Positions 1 to 12,010 of a DNA stretch of 64,000 nucleotides are shown here, piece after piece (position 1 is the stretch's first letter; each line of letters opens with the position of its first letter). The notes beneath the pieces are model-generated. The model saw only the letters and a program-made list of their open reading frames with translations, was not told the DNA's origin and ran no database searches. The stretch is from Albula goreensis (taxonomy: Eukaryota > Chordata > Actinopteri > Albuliformes > Albulidae): assembly GCA_022829145.1 (NCBI GenBank), contig CM040744.1, forward strand, positions 9,025,001 through 9,089,000, given 5' to 3'. The position numbers and the translations under genes are program-made.

Positions 1-2475
1 TTTCCCCCCAAGTCATTATGGGATGGAAAAGTACCTCTGTGGTTGTCTTGTCAGTAGTCTGAAATGCATTGCAATGAATCAATGTCTGGAGAAGGAAACA
101 GTCTTGCGTCAATTCACGCCACACCTTTGATGAGCGTGAGCACATGAAAGCATAAGTGTAAGCCAACACCCATGAATTCCATTTGAAGGTTGTTACATAT
201 CCCATGTGAGTCAAGTTCAGTTGTGGATCAGAATAAAAGAGAGGTGGTTTCTATATATATTCTATAGAAACACCTGTACCAACATACAGTTGGGTTCATT
301 TAGCAAGGCAAAGAATTAGTCTAACTGCAGTCCCAATTCTAAAAATGAGCTGCACAGCTGTTAAATTTGATACACCACTTATTTTTTCATTTAAGATTTT
401 AATGATAACTTATGGAATCTGTGCTGAATTGGAAACAGGGACAATACAATAAGAAGGTTAAAGAAACCAATGGTATGTGGAATGAAAACATTTATAGCTT
501 GTGTTGTTACACCCCCTGTTGGTGGCAAAAGGGAACACAGCACAACAGGCATCATGCTAGTGGAGCAAATAGCTGTGAGACTGTGATTTCCACACTTATT
601 TAGCACACTTGAATGCTACATTAATACCAGGAAGACTACCAAAGCATTTAATTAAAACACTGAAAACAACAACCAAATACAAACAGGTATAAACAAACAG
701 ATAAATATATAGTACCTGTTTACCCAGTACCCTCTTTTTAAAATTGGTAAAATATGTATGGATATATTTAATATATGTAATATTGTATCACTGTGACTAA
801 ACATCCCTCATTAATTTGATGGGTTTTTTTCTAAAATGCATTTATCAGAAGGGGAAAGGGAAGGGACTGTAGAACAAATATAGATCCGATAACTAAAGTA
901 AAGATGACAAACTCTGAAACAATAACTCAATTTAGTCGAGTACTGTTCAGCACAAGTCCTGAGTCCTGTGGAAGGCCAAATTGCTAAGCTGAGCTTTCAT
1001 TTCAACACATTCAGAACAGTGGATAAATTCATTGGACACTTAAATTCATTTCAGATCAAAATCATTTTTTCTGTACAAAGAAAAAAAACTGTTCCTGCAT
1101 ATTCAGTCAGCTCCTGCTGGTCAAAATCAATACATAATTTAGATCATTTAGATTGCCGGGAAAGAGTGAATATTATTCTAGTGACAATGATCTTTTGTTT
1201 CCCAATACAGTTACGTCATGACACGTTGGTCTCAGTCACAGCCAGCTGGGATTAGTGTGCCTACAATGAATCAGAGGTAATAGTTTGATGAGCTACAGTA
1301 AACGAGGTGATGGAAGAGGCAATATCTAACTATCCTGAGGTCAGTAAATAGTGATTACCTAAAACCACAACTGAAAAACCGTGATATACAATTTTGGTTT
1401 ATGCTTGTATCACAATAAAACTACACTCTAAACTACACACTATTTTTTACAAATAAAAGTTAGCTGGTATTAACCTGCTGTGTGAAATGTGGCATTTGCC
1501 AATGTGTTCATGATTCTTTGAAGGCTTAAATGAAAACACTTTTAAAGTGCTTTTTTTTTCCCCACATTTTCCATCTTTTCCAATTTGGAATCCCCATTCC
1601 TCAGTGTAGGCCCATCCTACTGTTGTTATGCCCTATGTCAATTCGGGAGGTCCCTTGCATGAATGCAGTCTTCTTGATGCATGCTATAGGCCATGGCTTC
1701 TTTTCATGTGTCAGTCGAATAGCTGAGCTGTGTGATGAATATGAAGATATCTGGTCAAGCGGAATTAAGGATGCTGGCAAACAACAGGTGGAGGTTCTCT
1801 GGCACAGATGCGTACCTCCCTACCAACTCCTGCCACGCTATTTTGCAATGGTTTACGGTATACAAGCTGCTTAAAATTGGCACTCTTGGGCATATGTTGC
1901 TGGGAAGTGGAGAGTCACATATGAGAAATGTTTTTGTGAAAAAGAAGCAGAGGTGGCTTTACATGTGAAACTGATATCAACAGCTTTTAAGCTTGTCGCA
2001 CTACTGTCCTACTTTCCATAAGTTTGGTCTTCTTCTGTGAAACCAAGAGATGTCTACTACCAGATTATTTCTGCAGCAGACCAGGTTGACCATAGTGCTA
2101 GAGTTTTTGCTGTGAGCAATACGTAGCCTATGTAGTAAAATCCTCAATGTTTAGACAAGGCTACAGCTGATTGGCCACGACAACAGATCAGGGACAGTCA
2201 GGATTTGATCTTAACCAGAAAGCAGGGTTTTCAATACCATGGTCTAAATTGCATAATTACACCTGTACACTAAATCAAGTCAGTGTAATTATCCAGAATG
2301 GGATAAATGATTTGTACCATAGACTATTTAAACCCAAGAAAGTGCTGAAGACTGATTCTCTTTAGGTTCCTATTGGGATGTACACAATGTTTCGGCACAT
2401 TCGCAAATTGCCTTACATAGCTGTTCAAGGTGTAATGAATTGAAATTACAGAACAGTGGGGTTTCACACAAAATG
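1..2475. other. Non-coding flank downstream of tmed7
   Basis: AT-rich sequence with stops in all frames at ordinary density and no recognisable protein. The longest open stretch (1530-1874, plus) has no family resemblance. No TICAM2-like TIR-domain sequence, which adjoins TMED7 in mammals, was seen. Confidence 0.5.
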
Positions 2476-2481
2476 TTTATT
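2476..2481 (-). terminator. tmed7: Candidate tmed7 polyadenylation signal
   Basis: AATAAA on the minus strand about 920 bases past the tmed7 stop. It would give a 3' UTR near 0.9 kb. Hexamers like this are frequent by chance in AT-rich DNA, so this is only a candidate; transcript ends would decide. Confidence 0.35.
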
Positions 2482-3398
2482 CATCTATGTGAATCAGAAA
2501 ACGGTCATTTCCAATGCGGAGTGCCGACAAATTTGTGTGTGCGCAGAACCAACATAAACATACCCACACAGCAAAAACAAAGACCACATTATTAAAATAA
2601 ACAGCTAAAAAAAACTAAAAACTAAAATGTTATGTGCTTACACCAGATTCAGATTTATGCTTGACTTTACCATATATACCAGAGATATTACCACTTACGT
2701 GGAAAAGAAAGACTTCAGACCGAATATCTGCCAAAATGACTGACACAATCTGACAATGAGATAAAAGAGATCTGGATCTCCCATTCTGTACAACCGCATA
2801 TACTACAAACACATTTTCTGTAATATTTAGCTAATATCTCAGATTGGATCCATTGAAGGTAAGGGTTTGTGACTATAGAGGTTGCAATGCAAGAGTTTTA
2901 GTGGCAGGGAAAGGAGGGGTCACCTTGTTTGCGCTGCTTTTGCTGACTTTGTGTGAGCGACGCATTCCAAAGAGATGAGTTAACTTCTAACGTGACTACT
3001 TAACACCGAAAAAAAGTATCAAGAAAGCGTCTCAAGTTTCAGACCTGCAAGACAGATACCAACATTTTCATACATTCAGGTCAACAGTGGTGTAAAAAAA
3101 GAAAAAAAGGAAAAACACACCCTCATAACAATAAATTAAGTTGCTACCTTTCCAGTGTATAAGGTAACGTTCCTGAACTTACAAGCTTTAGAATAATAAA
3201 CTGGGTCTTTAAAAGTAAATACATAATGTGACTTTTTTTCATTTTACATTAACAAATTCAGCAAATGGAATCTTAAAAACAAAACAAAAAAAAAAAAATC
3301 CCAAAAAAAAAATGTTGAACTTCCACAGGCTGTGGCCGGTGTGTCGAAGTCCGTTTTGTGTGTGGCTGTGGGCCGGTGCCGGGGGACGCAGGGGGGCG

Positions 3399-3635
3399 TT
3401 AGGATCCCACGCGGGTGGTGGTGGTCTTCTTGTCCGAGAAGAAGCTTCTCAGAAGGACCACCTGGCTGATGCTGACTACGAGCAGGATGAAGGCCTCCCC
3501 GATGGACCAGAATGCCACCCTGGTGTTCAGGTCTTCCGCGCGGCTACGGCCCTGGGCCTCCCGGAGACGGAAATGCGTCTGGTAGTCGATGACCGATTTC
3601 AAGGCCTCGTGGATGGAAACGCAGGCTGACTCCAT
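3399..3635 (-). CDS. tmed7: tmed7 coding exon 3 with stop
   Basis: 78 codons plus TAA. Acceptor CTGTCGCAG|ATGGAG, so the Met that opens the exon is internal. Encodes the coiled coil, transmembrane helix and FF-containing tail. It is more GC-rich than the surrounding DNA. Confidence 0.95.
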   Translation of the reverse strand: MESACVSIHEALKSVIDYQTHFRLREAQGRSRAEDLNTRVAFWSIGEAFILLVVSISQVVLLRSFFSDKKTTTTRVGS

Positions 3636-6143
3636 CTGCGACAGGGGGGTATTGTGCCAAAGTTAGTGGGCACGTCCACTCTGAATAACCTTTGCTAGAC
3701 ACAAGCAGACTCAGACTTCAGGCTGATAAATTAGGAAGTCACTAATTTAGTAAACATAAATTTGGCAGTACTGTCAAAAATTCAGCTCTGGTTTATAAAT
3801 ATCACTCTAGAAACTAGTTTCAAACACAACAAGGAAATGATTTCCATAGAGAAAACTCAGGAGACAAATACATACCATTACTTAGGGGTCACTGAAGAAC
3901 TGCCAACTATACTGGCTAGATAGAATAGACCTTGTGGTGTTTTCATAGGAGAGGCAGTTGCTGAAACACTTTCCATATTCCAAGGTCCCATTCAGTCAAT
4001 AAAAATCTGCAGTATTTACTGACATTCTTTACAAGAGTATTTTTGTATTACGTGAAGAGGTTGACAAAAAATATGGATGCCACATTATACAAGTTTTAAG
4101 CTTTAAATTTACACCAAAGGGATTATTTTACCATGAAGACACTGTTTCTTTAGGCCCAGCATTTATGGAAATAATGCGTAAATTTTGAGTAATTTTAATT
4201 TTACGTATAGGCTGCCCTCCTTGCCGTTAAACCCTAAATCCAATGAGAATGATGTACCTGCAGCTCAAAATTAGCATCTCCTTACACAAGAGGCTTAGGG
4301 CTCACAAAACCATAGGATATGTTGTTCTTATTAGTTTAAGACAGTTAAAGGTTAAACCCCTTGCATTAGTGAAGTATCTTCCCAGAATACACAGTGATAT
4401 TTTGTTTTTTGTTTGTACACTCTTTGGCAATCTGAGATTGTTTCAGTCCCAGGTGATGAAAACGTCGACGTTTGCTTACACCTAACGGAAGTGAATCAGA
4501 AGGTTTTGTGTCAACATGTCGAGAAAATCACCGGGATTGCACAACTGTGTGGAAACTGAACCAAACCAAACTTTGACACTACAGGTTGGTAACAAAAAAA
4601 TCTAATAATATTATTTGGAAAAATTCAGTGGAATTTGCTACCTTTGACTTTTATGATATATCTAATGTCAGTGTTAGTAATGATAAAATCCTCTAAAATC
4701 ATGCTGAAGCTTGAGATGCAAGACCGAAATACATTACATTATACCATTTTGCTGTCATTATTACGCAGAGTGACCTACAACTCGAGTGCATGAAGGTGGG
4801 GACAACAGTTCTTAAGTACGAGAGTGGGGAAGGCGTTTGAGTCTTGAGGTGGGCATGACTGAAAATCAATGGTATTGCGTTCATCTTTTGTCTTTCGAAT
4901 GATAATAACTTCCTCATACCAGAAATTCTTCTAATCCTGAACAAGTGCACCAAGTAATTGATTAGTAAAAACACCAAATACAAAACTGTAATTTCCATTT
5001 TGAAGTACTTATGGTAAATGTACAACTTAAAGACTCTGTCCAGATAAATTCTTCACCAAAGACTGGAATACCTGGGTCAAAGCAGTAACTCTGTTCTCAT
5101 TGGGGAACAGGGGAGGGTCTTCTCCAACTTGAAAATCAAAGTAGACTGTCTTGTGTGTGAAGGTGGAGAACTCGTTGCTGAAGCAGAACTTGTAGGTCCC
5201 GTTCTTTGCAGCAGTGAACGTAAAGCTGTCGTACTGCTTCTTCATTTCCTTGTATAGCACAGTCCCGTCTGCGTCTTCCAGACGACAGTCAACGTCATAA
5301 TGCCCTCCAGTCACAACCTGCCAAATACCAACACAGCTTTGTTCCAAGAGCAAACCTGGTGGACCTTACAAGTTTTACAACAGGAATTAACCACATTCAG
5401 GGGTAATATTCAACATAGATTACAACATACAAGACACTACATCTGGTTCCACACCTCTTTAATTTGCCTATGTTTGTCTCTTGCATTTGAAAATGAAAAT
5501 CAGTTGAAAAGAAACAATTGATTAGCGGTCACATTTAATATTAGATCAAGGCTCTGAGACCACTGTATCAGTTTACAGATCGTTTTATGCCATGGTTGCT
5601 CATTATTTAAAAATATATATTTTTAAATGTCACCTATTGAAACACTCAATTCTTCAAAGCAAGTAATTTACTCCTCACACTCAGTTATCAGTACCAGTTG
5701 GGAATAACCTGTATAATACTATACCCCCATGACTTTAGCTGTCCTCCACTGAACCCTTTCAATTAATTAACCATCCAAATTTTTTTTCACACGGCGTTGA
5801 CTTCTAATTCCAGCAGGGTAGGATGGAGCATACATTTCGAGAATTAATTAATGTCATACAAGCCACACCAAGAATAACTTCACCATTCCTGTAACCCACA
5901 ACTTCCACCACACCCACGACCAGTTAATGAAAAATAACGTAACTCAGAGAACGAGCTATCGATGGATACCTGAAACTCAAGCGTGCACTTGGTGCCGATC
6001 GTGATGTCTTCATAGAAACACTGCTTGGCGTTGTCAGGCAGTTCGAAGGTGAGTTCAGAGCCGAACACCCATCCAAAGAGCAACTGGGCCCAAAGCACCT
6101 GCACCAAGGCTTTGACGTGACCGTGATGGGCGCCCCACATCAT
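3399..6143 (-). CDS. tmed7: Transmembrane p24 trafficking protein 7 (three coding exons)
   Basis: Joining 6143-5970, 5317-5072 and 3635-3399 on the minus strand gives an unbroken 218-residue protein (human TMED7 is about 224). It has a hydrophobic signal peptide (about 1-29), then a GOLD domain starting [17 protein letters not shown]. Cys42 and Cys103 are the likely disulfide pair of p24 proteins, and Asn97-Gly-Thr is a possible glycosylation site. A coiled-coil segment (about 141-178) leads to one transmembrane helix (about 181-202) and a short cytosolic tail with the Phe-Phe motif (205-206) and a TTTTRVGS end typical of TMED7. Family knowledge: p24 proteins form hetero-oligomers that cycle between ER and Golgi and sort cargo into COPI and COPII vesicles. 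Two adjacent ATGs start the frame; the first is chosen. All splice junctions are GT-AG and in phase 0. Next to cdo1 as in tetrapods. No damage seen; identification is firm. Confidence 0.96.
5072..5317 (-). CDS. tmed7: tmed7 coding exon 2
   Basis: 82 codons of the GOLD domain core, from [15 protein letters not shown] to ENRVTALTQ. Acceptor TTGGCAG|GTTGTG, donor CAG|GTATTC, phase 0 on both sides. It contains the second conserved cysteine and the NGT sequon. Confidence 0.94.
5970..6143 (-). CDS. tmed7: tmed7 coding exon 1
   Basis: 58 codons: start, signal peptide and the beginning of the GOLD domain, ending LEFQ. The donor is CAG|GTATCC on the minus strand, phase 0. Open reading continues 30 codons into the intron but loses p24 similarity exactly at the donor. 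Confidence 0.93.
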
Positions 6144-6189
6144 AATGACTGGATGATAAGGATATCCAAAACTGAGGAAGTTACGGGGA

Positions 6190-6760
6190 CCTGTGGATTA
6201 AATTTATACATTATAATTATGCAACATAGATGCAAGAATAAACCAAACAATTAAATGTATTTGTTCACCAAAACAATGGGTAAAATAAACGCACAATGGA
6301 CAAAGCAAACCAAACCCGGATATTGCTAGCCCTAGCTGAGCTAACGATAGTTCGGCCGATATCCGCCAGGAGGAATTTTCAGAGTTAGCTAAATTAGCCC
6401 ACTGACTTGGCTAGCTGAATGAATTGCAAACTGGGGCTGTTGAACTGGTAACACAGTGGTTTACAGTTATTCGAAGCTAGTTATCAAACTATCCGGCATG
6501 TTATTACAAGTGATACCTTTTACTTTTAAATCATTGTCATCACAATATAGCTTTACTCACTGCTCACCTCCAGTGTTTCACCCGGATGACAGCAAATAAG
6601 CACCTCCTGCGTGGCAAATGATTGTTGTGTAATATTCTTGAAGCAATGTCTGTGTTAGTGAACGCTTTATCATTGGAACTGCACTAAACCGGAACTTTAT
6701 ATTTTTGTCTTACTTCCTGAATAAACCGGAACTTTCTTACTCTGCAGAGAAGGAGCCGAG
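6190..6760 (-). promoter_or_regulatory. tmed7: Putative tmed7 5' non-coding exon and promoter
   Basis: Upstream of the tmed7 ATG there is a minus-strand acceptor (CCACAG|GTCCCC, exon from 6190) and, about 375 bases further up, a good donor (CTGGAG|GTGAGC, exon ending at 6568). This suggests a short untranslated first exon. Just upstream lie two CCGGAA motifs (6689-6694, 6726-6731) and an ACTTCCTG (6712-6719), the core bound by ETS factors and common in housekeeping promoters. The exon and promoter are inferred from motifs alone. Confidence 0.45.
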
Positions 6761-7420
6761 AAAGTGCTATCTCTTTCGTAATCAACGTATTGGACAGTAT
6801 TGACCTTCCATAACGGAAGGAATAGTTTGCTTAATTATGATGTCACATCCCCTAGCAACGACGCCTTTGGAGGAGCTCAACGTAGACAAGTAGGGGTGTG
6901 TCTTGTTCAGCCTTAATTATAATAATTATTGTGTTCCACTTTGCGTTAGTTTGAAGACGTGTCTTATGTGTCGGTGCATTTTCTGTTCGTATTCTTTAGA
7001 TGAAATATTTTTAAGCATTTTATTTAATGTCTACGTTATCCAGTATAAAATCCCAAACTCTACGTCGAAACATATTATTTATATTTTTTTCTTCCGATTT
7101 GAAGTAAACAGAATTTTTCTTTTATATTAGCAAATTGTTCAAAGAGAAGGGAACTGTGTCATCAAGCTCGTAAGGTGTCTGCTGAAAAAGAAGCTTGACC
7201 AGTGTATTATGAAAGACTACTTCTGTTACTGGTACTTGCAACTACTTCCACAGTTTATAATTATCATGATCAACACCCCTTCATCAATTATCTTTATAAA
7301 ACGACGTTTATAAAGCATGAGAGAAGTCAGAAGTTTGAAAAATAATTGTAAAAATCGTATTTTTATATTCCCTGAATAACTTCCAGAAAGGATACACGCA
7401 AGGAATGACATTTTTTGTAT

Positions 7421-7434
7421 CCACCAGGTGGCAG
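7421..7434 (+). promoter_or_regulatory. CTCF-like motif, forward
   Basis: CCACCAGGTGGCAG fits the core of the vertebrate CTCF consensus (CCASYAGRKGGCR) at every position. CTCF is an architectural zinc-finger protein that stops loop extrusion in an orientation-dependent way. The motif is about 1.3 kb upstream of the tmed7 start codon. Occupancy is unknown. Confidence 0.4.
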
Positions 7435-7508
7435 TAGAGTACTCTCTTAGAAATTTCCTGGACGTCAGGACCGTTCTTTACCAATGCGGACTATTTTTTA
7501 TTATTATA

Positions 7509-7511
<3 letters not shown>

Positions 7512-7548
<37 letters not shown>
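7512..7548. repeat. (TAA)n microsatellite
   Basis: About 12 perfect trinucleotide units. Confidence 0.9.
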
Positions 7549-8911
7549 GCATAGAACAAAAGGGATATAACTAAGTTAGTTAATGTTAGCATTGACGTGG
7601 TTCTTAGCAGTGACGAATGACACTACATCAAGTTGAACTAAGTATGGGGGTGAGTTGAGCTGTCAGATTTAAGGTTATGCCACATTGACTGGGAACTGCA
7701 ATACATCAAATATGAGCAACAATTAAACTGTTCTGTAGCTCATTGCACGACTGAGGAGCAAGTGAGGGAAAGAGATGAGTTTGAGATACATACCCATAGA
7801 GAGGAAATACCTTTGTGTTTGCTAAAGTAAATAAGTAGTTGAGAAGGACAAGGAGGGTATATAAAGAGGGTATATTCATGCAACATGAAAGCCATGTGAG
7901 CCACTGAATCACAAATGAGCTTATGTACCCAGCACAGGCTTAGCAAAAGGTCTAATCGAAGATCATTTCAGGCAGATAGATGTAATGGTGCTGTATAAGC
8001 TAGAACAGGAGTCGGGTTAAACTAGTGTTGAAGAATGGTCTGACTTATATGAAATAAAGTTTGTCATTGACGGTTACAGAGCCCAGGGTTACACAGAGGT
8101 CTCGGAAAGACGAAATATACAAAATGTGTTTGTCCAGTTGTTGATGATTAACTGAACATGTGTCACTTTATCTTTTGTGTCTCTTCTCTGAAGCATCGGT
8201 TTACACTACACTGCCAAACATTTAGCTACATTTTACCTGCGAAAGATAAACCACTCATGTGCTGACCACGTCCATAAATCAATCATTTATTTTTCTGTTT
8301 CATTACGTAAACGTGTTCACATTTCAATCTTTTTCATTTTTACATGTGTGAAGATCGTTGAATTCAAAAATTCCTTTTATGTTCATGAACTATGATTTTA
8401 AGGCTTTTTACATTTATCTGGCACAAAATGTTGCAGCTGATGCTGATCTCTCAGGATATTTTATATATATATATTATATATATATATAGTATTTTATGTC
8501 TATGTTCTTGTGTAATCTTATCTATCTATTTATCTACCTATTTATCTATCTACTGGAAGCTTTAAAATAACATCAGTGCATGATTCATTGAGCAAATTGA
8601 TATTAATGATTATAACTTTTCATCAACCAAGATAAAAATAAAATGATATGCCTTAATTATTTGTTCAGAAATTGTGGGGGATTTCAAAGGTAGTTAATGT
8701 TATGAACTAAATTGATGGGATATTGGTAAAGTTATTACACTCGTCCAATATAGTAGGCAAGGATATGTTTCATATTCAACTTTATGATAAATTACTTACT
8801 TACTGATCTTCGTTGTTCTGGTCAGAACATAAGGTCCACTCAAGGTTCCTCCACTCAGCACGGCCTTTGGCTATTGACTCTATTGATGTATGTTGTATTC
8901 AGTCGCATCTC

Positions 8912-8951
8912 TTTTGTACCATTCTTATGCATTTTGTACCATTCTTATGCA
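8912..8951. repeat. 20-base tandem duplication
   Basis: Two perfect head-to-tail copies of the unit tttgtaccattcttatgcat, within the C-terminal part of the LINE relic. Confidence 0.85.
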
Positions 8952-9767
8952 CTTTGCCTTGTAAGTCGCTCCAGATCCCACTGAGGACCTTACTTGATAG
9001 TGAAAGCAACGTGATGCACCTCCAGTTGTTGCAATTATTGAGGTCTCCTTTCTTTGGTAGCTTTAATTTACAATGAGCCCTTTTGTCCAGTCAGCAGGAA
9101 TCTTTTCACCTAGCCAGAAGTTTCCAAAGTTGCAGTCTCAATGTCTGCTTTCAGCAATTCTGCATGGATGCTATCGACTCCAAGAGCTTTGCTGGATTTC
9201 ATAGATTTAATTCCCTTAAAAACGTCTGCCTTTGATGGTGGGTCAGTATTGATTTGAAGGTTGTTATATTGAAAAAAATGAACAGATGGGCACCAGTTAT
9301 GTGCTCTGGCCTATTGGGCACAGACTTGAAATTCTCTACCCATCGGGTTGCTTGGTCCCAGTCTATAGTGATGACTTTGCCTCCTTTGTCTTTTGTTGGT
9401 GGTGGTTGCTTGGTCTGACCAATGAGTTGTTTTGTGATCTTACAGACAGTACTCAAGTCACCCTTTGTTGATGCTAATTCAGCCTCCTTAGCCATTTCTT
9501 CTAGGTATGCCCTTTTGTCCCTTCTTGCACTCTTCTTGACTTCTTTATCTTTTTATTGGTATTCTCTTTGAGCTTGCTCTTTCAGTATTGGTAACTTTGT
9601 GCTGAGGACCTTTTCTTTTTACTTGTATCTTTCCTCGATCACTCTCCATGTGTTCACTGATAACCTTACCTTACCTTTGCAGAACCCAAAGACTTTCTCA
9701 CAAGTCTCCACACATGCACTCTTGATACCTTCCCATTTCCTGTCTATCAGATTCTCCTCATTTGGGG

Positions 9768-9900
9768 AAGCCTGTTGTCTAGTGGCTAAGGTACATGACT
9801 GGAACCCTTGAGGTTTTTGGCTCAAGTCCCATCCCACAATGCACACAGCACACAAAACCCATTCCTGAGTTCAACAGTGACCCTCTGTCTCATACCCTGC
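9768..9900 (+). mobile_element. tRNA-derived SINE nested in the LINE
   Basis: An A-box-like TCTAGTGGCTAAGG (9778-9791) and a B-box-like GGCTCAAGTCC (9819-9829) are about 30 bases apart, as in RNA polymerase III promoters of tRNA-derived SINEs. The segment interrupts the linker of the minus-strand LINE frame, so it inserted later. The 3' limit is uncertain. Confidence 0.5.
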
Positions 9901-10003
9901 TTGTAAAGACATTTGATGTTGACGGTTCTTCTGAAGGGTTTCTTCTTTTAATTGCTGTTCAGCTTAAGTCTAACTTTTGCCACTACAAGGTAATGATGCT
10001 ACT

Positions 10004-10211
10004 GCTACTGACATCAGCTCCTCTGTAGGTCCTTGTATCAAGTAGTGAACGTTGCCACTTGCCATTGATGATGATGTGATCAATTTGGTTTTCACCTCTG
10101 CCAATCAGTGATTGCCACGTACTTTATGGATGTCTTAGTATTTGAACATGGTACCTCCTATCACAAGTCCATTTGTTGAACAGAGGATTACTAATCTCTC
10201 CCCATTTTCAT
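10004..10211. repeat. Direct repeat A, copy 1 (inside the LINE)
   Basis: 208 bases, nearly identical to 10743-10950. It covers late endonuclease codons of the LINE. Copies differ at only a few positions by eye. Confidence 0.9.
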
Positions 10212-10633
10212 TATGGTGCCATGGCCATACTTCTATCATGGTCACTGTTTTCACAGCCCAATTTTGCATTCTGGTCTCCTGTTATGAGCAGTAAACCATG
10301 CTGTGGCGTTCCGTTCATTTGTGCTCGGAGACCATCAAAATAGGCATCCTTGTTATGGTCATCGGCGTAATTGGTTTGTGCGGAGCATTGTATAAAAGTT
10401 GTCTTACAGTAACTGGAACTGAAGTGTGTTCTGATCAGTCTTTCATTTATTGGCTCTCACTCTATCAGGATTGCTCATATTGATAGCCATACCCTCTGTG
10501 TGTTGGTCATCATTTCTGCCAGAGTAGATAATGGTTTAACCCTCTTGTGTTGTTAATTTTCCAGATCCTGTCCATCTGCACTCACCAATACCAAACAATT
10601 CCAACTTTTACCTCTCCATCTCCTTTATGACTT

Positions 10634-10745
10634 GGGCCATTTTGGAGACTTGAGACATGGTTTGTTCATTCCATGCTCCAAGCCTGGTGGTTATCTTCAG
10701 GTCCAAGAGGTTCCTATTCATGCCCAAGGCTTCCTGTGATAGGCT
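10634..10745. repeat. Direct repeat B, copy 1 (inside the LINE)
   Basis: 112 bases, nearly identical to 10951-11062. It covers the N-terminal endonuclease codons of the LINE. About 420 bases of unique endonuclease sequence separate it from repeat A copy 1. Confidence 0.88.
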
Positions 10746-11062
10746 ACTGACATCAGCTCCTCTGTAGGTCCTTGTATCAAGTAGTGAACGTTGCCATTTG
10801 CCATTGATGATGATGTGATCAATTTGGTTTTCACCTCTGCCAATCAGTGATTGCCACGTACTTTATGGATGTCCTAGTATTTGAACATGATACCTCCTAT
10901 CACAAGTCCATTTGTTGAACAGAGGATTGCTAATCTCTCCCCATTTTCATGGGCCATTTTGGAGACTTGATACATGATTTGTACATTCCATGCTCCAAGC
11001 CTGGTGGTTATCGTCAGGTCCAAGAGGTTCCTATTCATGCCCAAGGCTTCCTGTGATAGGCT
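10743..11062. repeat. Second copy of repeats A and B, directly joined
   Basis: Repeat A (10743-10950) abuts repeat B (10951-11062). In the other copy the same two parts are about 420 bases apart. On the minus strand the A-B junction is in frame and reads YQVSKMAHENGERLAILC, an endonuclease with its middle missing. Confidence 0.85.
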
Positions 11063-11749
11063 TTCACCTTGTGCAGTCATGGTGTCACTGTGACTGTGTT
11101 GTGACTGGTAGCTCTTTGGTCTCTAGCTGAGTTTTGTTTTCTTGTGTAGATTTCTGTAACAACTTTCATTTTTGGGGGTGCGGTTGTTAGCCTTATGCCC
11201 AACCCCCAACCTGGAGGACCAGGGATTATCTTTTGGTCTGGTCCTATCCTTTGACCTGTCCGGCATGGCTGAACCTGCCAGGGGTTTGAAAAATCTATAT
11301 AAAATATTCTCTTGGAGAGATAAGAGAGACAAATAAGGCACCCAAGGCATTCAATGTACCACCAAAACAGTTTCAAATCTGAAAGCATAACTTTAATAGG
11401 GCAAGTACATGCTTGCAAAATAATATTTTCAATGTTCCATGACAAACTTACACAAGCTGTTCTTGTGATTCCTTGATCTGATTTGCAGACAAAATGGTAT
11501 GCAAGATAGTGGCTCTGATTTTAATCAAATGATATCAACTGACGTAAATGAATGAACTGTATGATTATGATCTATTGATTTGTAACAGACAACAGGAAAC
11601 GTTTTTCTTAAATTGTGTGCACCTAAACAATATATTAAATATGAATGTGTCAGAATGGTTGATCAAACCTTTGAAATTGAAGGCAATATGAAAATACAGA
11701 AGTTGGAGCTTCTGGGTGGCTGGAGAAGTAAGGCATATGTTCAGGAATG

Positions 11750-12010
11750 GGCATGAGCCCAGCAACTGAATTGCAATGATAGGGATTCAAGTTGTTAGTT
11801 TCTCCAGTGGCCACTCCTCATTGGCTGGGTACCTGCATGTACAAATTGAGTGTATGCTGACTTTGTCATCCTCAAATGACATAGGCTTTATGCAATTGCA
11901 GTGTGGAAAGAAGTGAGGGCATTATGATAATGGGAGGAGTCACATTTTGTCAGCTTCCTCCTCCTGAGTTGGTGGGAGAGGATTGCCACAGGAGGCTAAC
12001 AGGCTTCACT
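11750..12010 (+). mobile_element. Composite tRNA-SINE-like repeat, plus orientation
   Basis: The sequence from about 11880 (GTGTGGAAAGAAGTGAGGGC) to 11998 (TGCCACAGGAGGCTAAC) is a diverged reverse complement of blocks at about 14020-14105 and 17240-17310, including the GTTGGTGGGAGAGGATTGCC stretch. An ATAGGGATTCAAG near 11790 is a weak B-box-like match. Boundaries approximate. Confidence 0.45.

Larger units (their letters stand above)
6770..8790. other. Gene-free spacer upstream of tmed7
   Basis: No coding sequence is recognisable. It holds a TAA microsatellite (7512-7548), a TA-rich tract (about 8460-8490), a TCTA/TTTA tract (about 8518-8552) and a CTCF-like motif at 7421, listed separately. 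Confidence 0.5.
8795..11330 (-). mobile_element. Decayed RTE-type non-LTR retrotransposon (LINE)
   Basis: Read on the minus strand, fragments of one LINE polyprotein appear in order. First come endonuclease (EEP fold) pieces: LDLTITTRLGAWNV (from about 11010), then ECRWTGSG and TEGMA (about 10600-10500), GDQNAKLGCENSDHDRSM (about 10260) and NENGERLVILCSTNGLVI (about 10200). Then a linker (WEGIKSACVETCEKVFGF, about 9740), AKEAELASTKGDLSTVCKI (about 9480), the start of reverse transcriptase (VDSIHAELLKADIETA, KIPADWTKGLIV, NWRCITLLS, 9190-9000) and finally a C-terminal end (KGRAEWRNLEWTLCSDQ, about 8830). The catalytic core of the reverse transcriptase is deleted and many stops interrupt the frame, so it is dead. 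The family assignment rests on remembered similarity to RTE-like 'craniofacial development protein 2-like' sequences. Confidence 0.8.

Noticed and set aside
1530..1874. 114-codon frame downstream of tmed7
   Set aside because: No recognisable domain, and an adjacent frame is equally open. Treated as chance in the absence of a homologue.
1..3398. TICAM2 (mammalian neighbour of TMED7)
   Set aside because: No TIR-domain coding sequence was found on either strand.
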